Assembly (NCBI GenBank): GCA_903929755.1
Contig: CAIYVZ010000045.1
Location: 25,474-89,473 of the forward strand
DNA length: 64,000 nt
Direction of reading: 5' to 3'
DNA from: an uncultured Acidobacteriia bacterium
GTDB taxonomy: Bacteria > Acidobacteriota > Terriglobia > Bryobacterales > Bryobacteraceae
Below are positions 55,674-63,760 of the stretch, piece after piece. The notes below the pieces were generated by a model. That model worked only from the letters and a program-made list of their open reading frames with translations. It had not been told where the DNA came from and did not search any database. The position numbers and the translations under genes are program-made. How positions within the stretch are numbered: position 1 is the stretch's first letter; every line of letters starts with the position of its first letter.

Positions 55674-56840
55674 CTAGCTCAATGCCGCCTGCAGCATAGC
55701 CCGCGCATACCCCACATTAAACGCAATGGCCGCATACCCGCCGCCCCCCGGATACCCGCCCAGCTTCGTGTGCTCCGTGTCATAATCCAGCCGCCGCTGG
55801 TGCTCCGGATAAATCAGCCGCGAGTACTTGTTCTTCACCAGCTCCTTCATGATGGCGAACATATTGTTCAGACCCTCATCGATCCAAACTTCCGTGTACC
55901 GCTCATAAGGCTTCTGCACCAGAACATTCCGGAAATGCACATGATTAATCCGGTCCCGTGACGCAAAGTACCGGCAAACCTCCACCGGATCCTCGCCCAT
56001 CTCGCGCGTCACCCCGCAGTCAAACGTAATTCCGTTCGCCGGACTGTTCACCAGCGAGATCAGCTTCTTCCACCCCGCCACCGTCCCCATAATTTGCTGC
56101 GACCCCCTGCTCACCGGAGCCGGCGGATCATTCGGATGCAGCGCCAGCCGCACATTCGCCTTCTCCGCCGTTGGAATCACTGCCTTCAGGAAATATGCTG
56201 CATTCGCCCAAATCTCATCCAGGTTATGCGCGCCCTCGGCTGCCAGCGGAGGCAGATCCTTAAACTTCATCCCCTTCTCTTCCGGACGAGTCTGATACTG
56301 CTGCGCCGCCGTCTGCACCAGTTCATAATCGAACCCCGTCCAGCCCGAATTCCCGCGCTCTTTGTCGATCTCTTCGAAATACCCCTCCATCGCCCGATGC
56401 GCATAGAAGTTGTACTCCACCACCGGCAGCCCCACTTTCCCCGCCGCCACAATCGAATCTTTCACCTTCTCGATATCCGCGTCGCGCCCCGCCTTGCCGT
56501 AGATGATGTTCGGCGACAAATTGATCATCAGATTCGAGACCTGAATCCCCATCGCCTTCCAGGGAGCCATCGTTTTCCCGAGGCTCTCTTCCGTCCACGG
56601 AGCCGCACCGCCACCGCCCAGAACGTGGTTCACGCCCAGTTGCTTGATTCGACGCGGCCCTTCGGACGCATCCGACGCCCCTGCCGCAAATCCATCGCCC
56701 GTGCCGAGAGCGATCTTCGGCGTCTTGTCGCTCTCCTTCGGAGCCGGAGGCACCTGTGCCGCCGAACCAACCTCAGCCGCGCTCGAAATCAAAGCGCCCG
56801 ACCCAACCATCTGAACAGCCATTCTGCGAGTGAATTTCAT
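55674..56840 (-). CDS. Tat-exported mannonate-dehydratase-like TIM-barrel protein
   Basis: This 388-residue protein begins with a twin-arginine-type signal (FTRRMAVQMVGSGALISSAA). The barrel has LGVNHVLGG, VEYNFYAHRAMEGYF, VRLALHPNDPPAPVSRG and CGVTREMGEDPVEVCRYFA followed by INHVHFRNV; the histidine, cysteine and aspartate positions match the metal site of UxuA-type mannonate dehydratases. UxuA is cytoplasmic, so a Tat-exported version suggests periplasmic processing of a sugar acid or a different isomerase-like reaction. It is transcribed alone, convergent with the giant gene, and divergent from a methyltransferase gene. Confidence 0.82.
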   Translation of the reverse strand: MKFTRRMAVQMVGSGALISSAAEVGSAAQVPPAPKESDKTPKIALGTGDGFAAGASDASEGPRRIKQLGVNHVLGGGGAAPWTEESLGKTMAPWKAMGIQVSNLMINLSPNIIYGKAGRDADIEKVKDSIVAAGKVGLPVVEYNFYAHRAMEGYFEEIDKERGNSGWTGFDYELVQTAAQQYQTRPEEKGMKFKDLPPLAAEGAHNLDEIWANAAYFLKAVIPTAEKANVRLALHPNDPPAPVSRGSQQIMGTVAGWKKLISLVNSPANGITFDCGVTREMGEDPVEVCRYFASRDRINHVHFRNVLVQKPYERYTEVWIDEGLNNMFAIMKELVKNKYSRLIYPEHQRRLDYDTEHTKLGGYPGGGGYAAIAFNVGYARAMLQAALS

Positions 56841-56899
56841 CGTGAAAACTCCTGGTGACCGAGAGTATATATCAGCGCGAATTGTAGGAGAATGGAGCG

Positions 56900-57700
56900 A
56901 TGTTTCCCCGCACTGCCCTCTACAACCCGGAATGGCTCCACGCCGCAGCCAGCGGAGGTGCCAACTCGCTCCTGCTCACCGAATGGCTCACCCAGGCCAT
57001 CGATCTGAAACCCGGTATGAAAGTTCTCGACCTCGGCTGCGGACGAGCCGCTTCCTCCATCTTTCTCCACCGCGAATTCGGAGTGGAAGTCTGGGCCGCC
57101 GATCTCTGGTTCAGCGCCGAAGAAAACGCGCAACGCATCCGCGATGCAGGCTGCACCGACGCAGTCCACCCCATTCATGCTGACGCGCGAAGCCTTCCCT
57201 TCGAGAAGAACTTCTTCGACGTCATCCTTGCCATCGACTCGTACTTGTACTTCGGCACCGACGATCTCTACCTGAGCTACCTTGCCCGCTACGCAAAGCC
57301 TGAAGGAATCATCGCCATAGCCGGAGCAGGCTTAACAGAAGAAATCGAAGCCGAAGTCCCCGCCCACCTCAAGCACTGGTGGACTCCCGACCTCTGGTGC
57401 CTCCACTCCGCGCAGTGGTGGAAACGCCATTGGGAAAAGTCCGGCATGGTCGAAATCCAGCAAGCCGATAACCTCCCCAACGCCTGGCAATACTGGAGCG
57501 CCTGGCACAAAGCCATAGCCCCCGACAACACGGAGGAGATAGAAACCCTGGAAGCCGATCAGGGGCGCTACTTAACGTATATCCGCGTAGTCGCCCGCCT
57601 AGGCCCCAACGCGATTCCGCCGGAACCAATCATTTCTATTCCCGCAAGCTATACCTATAAGCCGGTCACGCTTTCCCGCGACGGAGATGTGGCCTCATAA
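56900..57700 (+). CDS. Class I SAM-dependent methyltransferase
   Basis: This 266-residue protein has motif I in MKVLDLGCGRAASSIFL (about 41-57), the acidic residue of motif II in VEVWAADLWF, and motif IV-like FFDVILAIDSYLYFG. The sequence around the start (NPEWLHAAASGGANSLLLTE) and the WWTPDLWCLHSAQWWKRHWE helix are typical of a methyltransferase group of unknown substrate. It has GGAG ahead of the ATG. No partner gene is adjacent, so the substrate cannot be named. Confidence 0.85.
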   Translation: MFPRTALYNPEWLHAAASGGANSLLLTEWLTQAIDLKPGMKVLDLGCGRAASSIFLHREFGVEVWAADLWFSAEENAQRIRDAGCTDAVHPIHADARSLPFEKNFFDVILAIDSYLYFGTDDLYLSYLARYAKPEGIIAIAGAGLTEEIEAEVPAHLKHWWTPDLWCLHSAQWWKRHWEKSGMVEIQQADNLPNAWQYWSAWHKAIAPDNTEEIETLEADQGRYLTYIRVVARLGPNAIPPEPIISIPASYTYKPVTLSRDGDVAS

Positions 57701-58097
57701 CACAATCCGACCCTGCACTTCCCCACTGACAGGGTCTTCTCCCGCTGACCGAATGAGTGCGTCGGGAACGGGGTGGCTGCCTTCGGGTACAAGCGGCAGA
57801 CAACCACTCTCCCCGGCAAAAGCGGTTGGACGCGGAAATGAGCTGGATGTCCGCCGTATCCGTGTAGTCCCGCGGCTTGAGATACACCCGCAATAAATCC
57901 GCCGAACGCTGAAGCCAGTGGTCGCGATTGACACCGAACTCACGTTTGAAGTACTGACGACCGAGTCTACATTCGACAGATGGCCGATCCTTTGCGTGTG
58001 AAGTTCTTCGGCGGTGACACAGGAATGTGGCGAGTGGACGAGATTCGCGCTGTCCTCGGTGAGCGAACCGAAGCGATGCCCTCGGAGCGTATTTCAC
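57701..58097 (-). pseudogene. Possible degraded ORF of unknown family
   Basis: One minus frame reads RLGRQYFKREFGVNRDHWLQ, then RSADLLRVYLKPRDYTDTAD and IQLISASNRF; if the frame shifts by one near 57820 it continues AGESGCLPLVPEGSHPVPDA, then LIRSAGEDPVSGEVQGRIVL and a stop codon. The two halves read like one protein. No start codon or family was recognised. The rest of 58098-58138 shows nothing. Confidence 0.35.
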
Positions 58098-58138
58098 TGG
58101 ACGGAACTGATGGCCCTGAAGGTGAATGCTCCCGGTGT

Positions 58139-58780
58139 TTAAACCGTAGTGTTACTCCCGCGTCCCATTTGCCGCGCCGCTAAAGCCCCACCAGCCGCGC
58201 AAACCCCCACCACCAGGCAAAAAATCAGAACCAGCACAATCAAAAACACGCTGGCCAGCATCGCGGGATCATCCACCACCTGCTTCATCTCCGGGTTCTG
58301 CTGCACCATCGTGTCCAGCACCTGTTTCCCTGCCGCCACCATCGTCAGCGCAGAAATCAGCGTCATCCCCAGAAACGTCAGCACGCCCGTAATCGACCCC
58401 AGTTTGGCGCCCGACCGCACGTTCAGCGCCATCCCCGTCATCCTCTTGTACATCAGGACCGCGCCCCACCCGGCTCCCAGCCACCATGCCAGAAACAGCA
58501 GGTTCAGCCCCGGAATCATCTGCAGCAGCATGATCGACATCGACATGATGACAGCCACGCGCAACGCGACAGGATTCCCGAAGCCAACCGGAACCGAGGC
58601 GAACTTCGCCTGTAAAGGCGGCACACCTCCAGCCAAAGCCGCCGAACCATTCACCACTGGAATAACAGGAGGTTCGTCATCCGCAATAAATTCCGGGGTC
58701 AGCGAGGTGGGCCGCCCGCAGCGGTGACAGAAGCGGGCATCGGCCACAAGGGTCGTGCCGCAGGTACATTTTTCAGGCAT
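58139..58780 (-). CDS. Zinc-ribbon membrane protein
   Basis: The preferred ATG at 58780 gives 213 residues; the frame is open to 58843. The N-terminus is a zinc ribbon (C-T-C then C-H-R-C: MPEKCTCGTTLVADARFCHR). A proline-rich linker follows, then about four hydrophobic segments (near 80-100, 103-117, 135-155 and 185-205), suggesting a multi-pass membrane domain with the zinc ribbon in the cytoplasm. This layout is common in Acidobacteria and no function is known. The gene starts 31 bases after the stop codon of another single-pass membrane protein and is probably co-transcribed. Confidence 0.72.
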   Translation of the reverse strand: MPEKCTCGTTLVADARFCHRCGRPTSLTPEFIADDEPPVIPVVNGSAALAGGVPPLQAKFASVPVGFGNPVALRVAVIMSMSIMLLQMIPGLNLLFLAWWLGAGWGAVLMYKRMTGMALNVRSGAKLGSITGVLTFLGMTLISALTMVAAGKQVLDTMVQQNPEMKQVVDDPAMLASVFLIVLVLIFCLVVGVCAAGGALAARQMGRGSNTTV

Positions 58781-58811
58781 TATGTCGCGGTCCACTCCCG
58801 GACCGCTGAAT

Positions 58812-59339
58812 CTAGTTTGACGCAGGCTCTCCCACGGAGGCAACCACGATATGCGTCCCGTCCCGATCTTCCTTGATCGCGACCAGTCTTTTGTGCCCGC
58901 CTTCCTTCATTTCGAAGCGGGTCACCTTGCCGTCTTCCACTACCACAACCCAGTTCGGCAGCTGCGTTTTGTACCAGGCCAGGACTTTACTCGGCGAATC
59001 GTCGGTTATCATCTCCGAGACGGCAAACCCCGCCGCTTTCTCGTCCTTCCCGTCGCTGGAACTCCATTGAAACGACGCGCCGCCGCCCCCGTTCCCCTTC
59101 TTCCGTGCCCCCGGATACACCGGTGCCCCAATCGCCGCCGGGTCCATCTTTTCGTTCGCCTGGATGCTGAAATGCCCCCCCGGCACATCAATCGACACAT
59201 TATCCCCGTTCGCCCGGGCGGTCGTCTGCACGTGGATATTCCGCGCCAGATACATCCCGCCAATAATCGCCGCCAGCACCAGCAGCCCAAACACTGTCAG
59301 CAGGCCCGAAATCACCCCGCCACGTTCCCTCTTTGCCAT
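58812..59339 (-). CDS. Single-pass membrane protein of unknown function
   Basis: The ATG at 59339 has AAGGAGG seven bases upstream, and gives 175 residues. One membrane helix (about 9-32) is followed by a periplasmic-looking domain with a Gly-rich linker (KKGNGGGGASF) and the element MITDDSPSKVLAWYKTQLPN, which resembles small periplasmic proteins with a YKTxL helix. The C-terminus is beta-rich. The zinc-ribbon membrane protein follows on the same strand; the pair may form a membrane complex, but that is only an inference from proximity. Confidence 0.7.
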   Translation of the reverse strand: MAKRERGGVISGLLTVFGLLVLAAIIGGMYLARNIHVQTTARANGDNVSIDVPGGHFSIQANEKMDPAAIGAPVYPGARKKGNGGGGASFQWSSSDGKDEKAAGFAVSEMITDDSPSKVLAWYKTQLPNWVVVVEDGKVTRFEMKEGGHKRLVAIKEDRDGTHIVVASVGEPASN

Positions 59340-59416
59340 GCGCCAAACCTCCTTCTCACCTATACGCACACCACCTCGTTACAGTTCGCGCTCTCAGGCA
59401 TGATAGCTTGCTTTTG

Positions 59417-60385
59417 ATGGACAAGATTACCGTTGTCGTACTGGGCGACCCCTCCGAGCCCACTCTCAAAGCTCTCGATTCACTCGGGACCCAAGTGAAT
59501 CTCTGTATCGCCCCAACCGCGGCAGGCCTGGGCGACGCCCTCGCCGAAGCCCGAGTCCTTTACAGTTGGTCCGGTTCCCGGGCCGAAATCATCAATGTCC
59601 TGGCCGGAGCCCCCAAACTCGAATGGGTCCAGGTCCGCTCCGCCGGCCTCGATGGCATTATGTCGCCCGAGCTTCAGGCCAGCCCCCTGCCTCTTACCAA
59701 TGGCAGCGGCACCTTCAGCCAGTCCCTCGGTGAATTCGTCATCGCCGGGGCCCTCTACTGGGCCAAAGACCTCCCCCGCATGCAGCGCGCCAAAGCCGAA
59801 CATCGCTGGGAAGTCTTCAACGTGCTGGAACTCTCCACGGAAACCCTCGGTATCGTCGGCCACGGCGACATTGGTCGAGCCATCGCCCGCCGAGCCAAAG
59901 CTTTTGGCATGCGTGTCCTTGCCCTCCGTCGCGACCTCACCCCGCGCCCTGGCGATGAAGATGTCGATAAGCTCTACCCCAACTCGGAGCTCCACTCCAT
60001 GCTCCCCGAGTGCGATTACGTCGTCGCCGCCGCGCCGCTTACTCCCGATACCAAGCACATGCTGAGTGCCGCTGAGTTTAACCTCATGAAGCCTTCGGCC
60101 GTCATCATGAACGTAGGTCGCGGGCCCGTCATCGACGAAGCCGCCATGATCGAAGCTCTCCGCACCAACCGCATCCGTGCGGCCGCTCTCGATGTCTTTG
60201 AGGTGGAACCTCTCCCCGTCGATAGCCCCCTCTGGGACATGGACAACGTCCTCATCTCCGCCCACACCGCCGATCACACAAAAGACTGGCTCAACGACGC
60301 CGTGGTCTTCTTCATGGAGCAGTTCGCCCGCTGGAAGAACAACGAGCCCCTCAAGAACGTGGTCGATAAGTCCGCCGGCTATTGA
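59417..60385 (+). CDS. D-2-hydroxyacid dehydrogenase, NAD-dependent
   Basis: This protein, 322 residues from the ATG at 59417, has the Rossmann glycine motif GHGDIG (148-153), the substrate-arginine region MNVGRGPVIDEAAM, the acid in ALDVFEVEPLPVDSPLWDM and the catalytic histidine in ISAHTADHTKDW. This is the D-isomer 2-hydroxyacid dehydrogenase family, which reduces 2-keto acids such as glyoxylate or hydroxypyruvate with NAD(P)H. The frame is open from 59333 with a TTG, but ATG at 59417 fits the family start; no clear ribosome-binding site is visible. It is divergent from the two small membrane-protein genes. Confidence 0.88.
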   Translation: MDKITVVVLGDPSEPTLKALDSLGTQVNLCIAPTAAGLGDALAEARVLYSWSGSRAEIINVLAGAPKLEWVQVRSAGLDGIMSPELQASPLPLTNGSGTFSQSLGEFVIAGALYWAKDLPRMQRAKAEHRWEVFNVLELSTETLGIVGHGDIGRAIARRAKAFGMRVLALRRDLTPRPGDEDVDKLYPNSELHSMLPECDYVVAAAPLTPDTKHMLSAAEFNLMKPSAVIMNVGRGPVIDEAAMIEALRTNRIRAAALDVFEVEPLPVDSPLWDMDNVLISAHTADHTKDWLNDAVVFFMEQFARWKNNEPLKNVVDKSAGY

Positions 60386-60527
60386 TCCAGTAAGAAACCG
60401 AGGCTCATCTTCCGGGCATGAAACCCGCCCCACGCGTCTGGCTGACGGGCATTTCTAACGCCTTCAATTCCGTTGACGCATGGTATCCGTTTCGCCATGG
60501 TCTTCCGGGACCCTGCCACGAACCCGG

Positions 60528-61373
60528 CTACAAATTCTTCACGATGTTATCGAGGACCAACTGGACCTGAACGTAGGGGTCTCCGCTGAAGCCTGCTTCT
60601 ATGGTGTAAAGGCCCTTGTAGCCGGCTTCTTTTGTGATCTGCATCAGTTTCGAGAGGTCGAAGCGGGTGGGGTTGTAGCGGGTGTGGCAGGTTCCGGCGG
60701 TGAAGGGGAGCAGGTCGCGGAGACCCTTCTCGCGGACGTCGTCGGCGAAGTTTCCCATGTCGGGCGTGGCCTTCATGCCGGAGGCTTTCATGACCTGGAT
60801 GAGGCGGTCGGGTTGCTTCCCCGAAGTGCCTCTTGGTTCGGCGGTGACGGCCACCTTTTTCGAGTTGCCGTATTCCACGAGTTTCTTTGCGGATTCGGTT
60901 AGCGGCCCGAGGTTCTCGTGGAGGTTGCCCTGATTGATCATCAGAATGGGGCAGCCGATGTTGGCGCAGAAATCGATCCAGGTCTTGTTGACGGCGACGG
61001 CATTGGCACGGGCCGCTTCGTCGTCGCCTCCGAGGGCTTCGTTAACGGCGGTGGGCGGTTCGGCTGCTATGCTGACGAGCTTTGATTTCACCGCGTCGAG
61101 GCGGCCCCGGAGTTCCTTGATGAACGTCGGGTCCTGCTTCAGATACATGGTCTGGATCTCGACGTTGTGGACGTCGTACCGGTCGGCGATCATGGCGGGG
61201 TAATCCATAATGTCGAGGTCGGTGTCGGGCACCCAGCCGTTCTTCGCCCGGGTGTTGGCAAAAGCATCGCGGAAGCTCCAGGAGAGGACGGCGATGCGGT
61301 CCAGCTTGTTCGCCGTTTGAGCCAGGGCGGGGAGGGCTGCTGCGGTTGCGAGGAAGTGCCGACGCGTGATCAT
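60528..61373 (-). CDS. Tat-exported sugar phosphate isomerase/epimerase-like TIM barrel
   Basis: This 281-residue protein has a classic twin-arginine signal (TRRHFLATAAALPALAQ). The barrel carries VHNVEIQTMYLKQDP, CPILMINQGNLHENL, VAVTAEPRG, MKATPDMGNFADDVRE and YTIEAGFSGDP, whose glutamates, aspartate and histidines are spaced like the metal site of xylose-isomerase-like sugar epimerases. It starts nine bases after the quinoprotein gene stop and ends an operon with the cytochrome and dehydrogenase genes. A periplasmic enzyme that prepares or handles the substrate or product of the dehydrogenase is a reasonable inference. Confidence 0.82.
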   Translation of the reverse strand: MITRRHFLATAAALPALAQTANKLDRIAVLSWSFRDAFANTRAKNGWVPDTDLDIMDYPAMIADRYDVHNVEIQTMYLKQDPTFIKELRGRLDAVKSKLVSIAAEPPTAVNEALGGDDEAARANAVAVNKTWIDFCANIGCPILMINQGNLHENLGPLTESAKKLVEYGNSKKVAVTAEPRGTSGKQPDRLIQVMKASGMKATPDMGNFADDVREKGLRDLLPFTAGTCHTRYNPTRFDLSKLMQITKEAGYKGLYTIEAGFSGDPYVQVQLVLDNIVKNL

Positions 61374-61382
61374 TTCTTGTCC

Positions 61383-62999
61383 TTAGCGAAGTCCGAAAGC
61401 GAAGACGGAGTGGTTGGCGGAGATGGCGATGTACTGCTTGCCATCCACCATATAAGCGACGGGCGCGGACGAGATCTGGCCTCCGGTGATGGCGTGCCAG
61501 AGGGGGGCTCCGGTGCGTGCGTCGAGCGCCCAGAAGTAACCTTCGCGGCTGCCGGTAAAGAGCAGGTCAGAGGCGGTGGTCATGAGGCCGGAGTCGGTGA
61601 CGTCGTGCATCTTGAAGGCCCACTTCTCCTTGCCGGTTTGCGGGTCGAGGGCGAGGACTTCACCGTGTCCGGCGGAGTCGGTCCAACTGTTGATGGGGCC
61701 GCGTTTGATGGGCTGTACGGCGGATTTAGTGGCGCCGCCGAAGAAGCTCTGGCCTTCATTAAAAGCAACGGGGAGTTTGGAGAAGAAGGAATAGTAGTCC
61801 TTCCAGGCGGAGACGTAGAAGAGGCCCGTGCGCGGGCTGAAGGACGGCGCATACCAGTTGGTGCCGCCCTGCATGCCGGGGTAGATCTTGGTGCCCTCCA
61901 CTGTCGGCTCGGTATTTGGCAGGCGAATCGGCCGGCCGTTCTCATCAAGGCCCGCAGCCCAGGTCTGATGAACGAACGGGGTGCCCTGGAGGAACTTGCC
62001 TGTGGTGCGGTCCAGAACGTAGAAGAAACCGTTGCGGCTGGCGGAGAGCAGGACTTTGCGGCGGCTGCCTTTCCAGTCGATATCGGCGAGGATGGGAACG
62101 ATGGCGGCGTCCCAATCAGCGGCGTCGTGCGGAGTGAACTGGAAGTGCCATTTGAGCTTGCCCGTGTCGGCATCGAGGGCGACGACGGAGCAGCTGTAGA
62201 GGTTGTCGCCGAGGCGGACGTCGGGGTTCCAGTCGGGGCCGGGATTGCCGGTGCCGTAGTAGACGAGGTTGAGGTCGGGGTCGTAGGAGCCCGTGTTCCA
62301 GCTGCCTGCGGAGCCGTGTTTCCAGGAGTCGCCGGACCAGGTTTCAATGCCGGGTTCGCCGGGCACGGGAACGGTGTAGAACTTCCAGAGTTCCTTGCCG
62401 GTTTTCACGTCGTAAGCGGCGAAGAAGCCGCGGATTCCGTACTCACCTCCGGCGGGGCCGAGGATGACTTTGTCTTTCACGACGAGCGGGGCTTCGGTGA
62501 TGGAGTAGCCGAGTTTGGGGTCGGCGACCTGCGTGTCCCAGAGGACGCGGCCGCTCTTGGCGTCGAGGGCGATGAGGTGGGCGTCGAGGGTGCCGAGGAA
62601 GAGGGTGTCGCCGTGTATCGCGAGGCCGCGGTTGACCTGGCCGCAGCAGAGGCGGGCGTCGGGGGAGACGCGGTATTGGTAGATCCAGAACATGCGGCCG
62701 GTTTTGGCGTCGAGCGCAACGACGTCATTGGGGGCCTGCGTGAAGTACATAACGCCATCGACGACGATGGGGACGGCTTCCATCTTCTGCAAAGTGTCGG
62801 CCTGGAAGACCCATTTCATTTCCAGGTCTTTGGCGTTGGCGGGGGTGATTTGCGTGAGGGGACTGTGGCGCTGGCCGTTGTAGTTGCCGGAGTAGGTGAG
62901 CCAGTTGGCCGGCGTCTTATCGGCGTGGAGGAGTTGGTCAGGTGTGACCTGTGCGTGCAGGGAAGCGGCCAGCAGCAGGGCGGGGAAGAGGGTTCTCAT
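61383..62999 (-). CDS. Exported PQQ-type quinoprotein dehydrogenase
   Basis: This 538-residue protein has a signal peptide (about 1-16, ending HAQ) and a full PQQ-type propeller: NWLTYSGNYNGQRHSPLTQI near the start, a CC pair in DARLCCGQVNRG that may correspond to the vicinal disulfide of quinoprotein alcohol dehydrogenases, WNTGSYDPDLNLVYYGTGNP, and repeated ALDAKTG blade motifs. It has no cytochrome domain of its own; a di-heme cytochrome c gene overlaps it upstream by 4 bases (ATGA) and should take the electrons. Substrate is an alcohol, sugar or aldehyde. It differs from the fused quinohemoprotein at 25.2-27.2 kb. Confidence 0.9.
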   Translation of the reverse strand: MRTLFPALLLAASLHAQVTPDQLLHADKTPANWLTYSGNYNGQRHSPLTQITPANAKDLEMKWVFQADTLQKMEAVPIVVDGVMYFTQAPNDVVALDAKTGRMFWIYQYRVSPDARLCCGQVNRGLAIHGDTLFLGTLDAHLIALDAKSGRVLWDTQVADPKLGYSITEAPLVVKDKVILGPAGGEYGIRGFFAAYDVKTGKELWKFYTVPVPGEPGIETWSGDSWKHGSAGSWNTGSYDPDLNLVYYGTGNPGPDWNPDVRLGDNLYSCSVVALDADTGKLKWHFQFTPHDAADWDAAIVPILADIDWKGSRRKVLLSASRNGFFYVLDRTTGKFLQGTPFVHQTWAAGLDENGRPIRLPNTEPTVEGTKIYPGMQGGTNWYAPSFSPRTGLFYVSAWKDYYSFFSKLPVAFNEGQSFFGGATKSAVQPIKRGPINSWTDSAGHGEVLALDPQTGKEKWAFKMHDVTDSGLMTTASDLLFTGSREGYFWALDARTGAPLWHAITGGQISSAPVAYMVDGKQYIAISANHSVFAFGLR

Positions 63000-63745
63000 T
63001 TTGCAGCGCCTTTCAGCGAGACGAGGTAAGCGATGACATCGGCGCGTTCGGCGGCGGTGAGCTTGTCGCGGTAGGACGGCATGCGGGATTCCTTTTCGAT
63101 TTCGTACGTGCGGAGGTCGGCTTTGTTGAGGGAGCGGAGCCGCTCTTTGGAGTCGATGATCTGGATGGTGAGGGTGTCTTCGTTCATGCGGCGGCCGGTG
63201 ATTTGTTCGCCGGTGCGGGTGGTAGCGCGGATGAAGCGGTGTTGCGGCAGATTGGCGGTCTCGGGTTCGAGGAGAGCGTCTTCCAGATAAGCCGGAGTGC
63301 GGACGGCTCCGACATCACTGAGGTCGAGCGCCATGTGGGAGCCGTTGCCGTTGACCCGGTGGCAACCGGCGCAGCCTCCTTTGCCTTCGAATACGGTGCG
63401 GCCTGTGGTGGCGCTGCCAAGGGTGACCTTCTTCGTCTTGAAATCGCGCATGGCGTGAAGGTAGGCGACGAGGGCGACGAGGTTGCCGCTGTTGATGTTG
63501 TTGGGCGGCATGGCGGTGCCGGGAATGCCGGTCTGGATGATTTTTGCCAGGTCGTCGTCGGTGGCGGCCCGGCGGAACTGGCCTTTCTTGAGCTCGACAC
63601 CGGAGACCTGGTCGCCATCGGGGCCGTGGCAGACACTACAGGTGCCGCTGTAGATTCTGGCTCCGTTATCCAGCTGGATGGGGTCGGTGCCGTGCTGTTG
63701 CGCGAGGAGGGGGATTGCCAGGGCCAGGAGCGCGAGGAATTTCAT
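62996..63745 (-). CDS. Exported di-heme cytochrome c
   Basis: Translation probably starts at ATG 63745 (MKFLALLALAIPLLAQQ signal peptide), giving 249 residues; an ATG at 63760 adds five residues. There are two heme-binding CxxCH motifs, C-S-V-C-H at about 36-40 and C-A-G-C-H at about 125-129, and Met-ligand candidates in GTAMPPNNI and SRMPSYRDKL. Each half is a class I-like cytochrome domain. Its stop overlaps the quinoprotein start by 4 bases, so it is probably the electron acceptor of that dehydrogenase in the periplasm and the first gene of a three-gene operon. Confidence 0.9.
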   Translation of the reverse strand: MKFLALLALAIPLLAQQHGTDPIQLDNGARIYSGTCSVCHGPDGDQVSGVELKKGQFRRAATDDDLAKIIQTGIPGTAMPPNNINSGNLVALVAYLHAMRDFKTKKVTLGSATTGRTVFEGKGGCAGCHRVNGNGSHMALDLSDVGAVRTPAYLEDALLEPETANLPQHRFIRATTRTGEQITGRRMNEDTLTIQIIDSKERLRSLNKADLRTYEIEKESRMPSYRDKLTAAERADVIAYLVSLKGAAK

Positions 63746-63760
63746 AGGGTCGGAAGCCAT

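Noticed and set aside
61167..63029. A 620-codon plus-strand open frame
   Set aside because: It mirrors the quinoprotein gene on the other strand; its Gly/Val/Glu-rich translation shows no family features.
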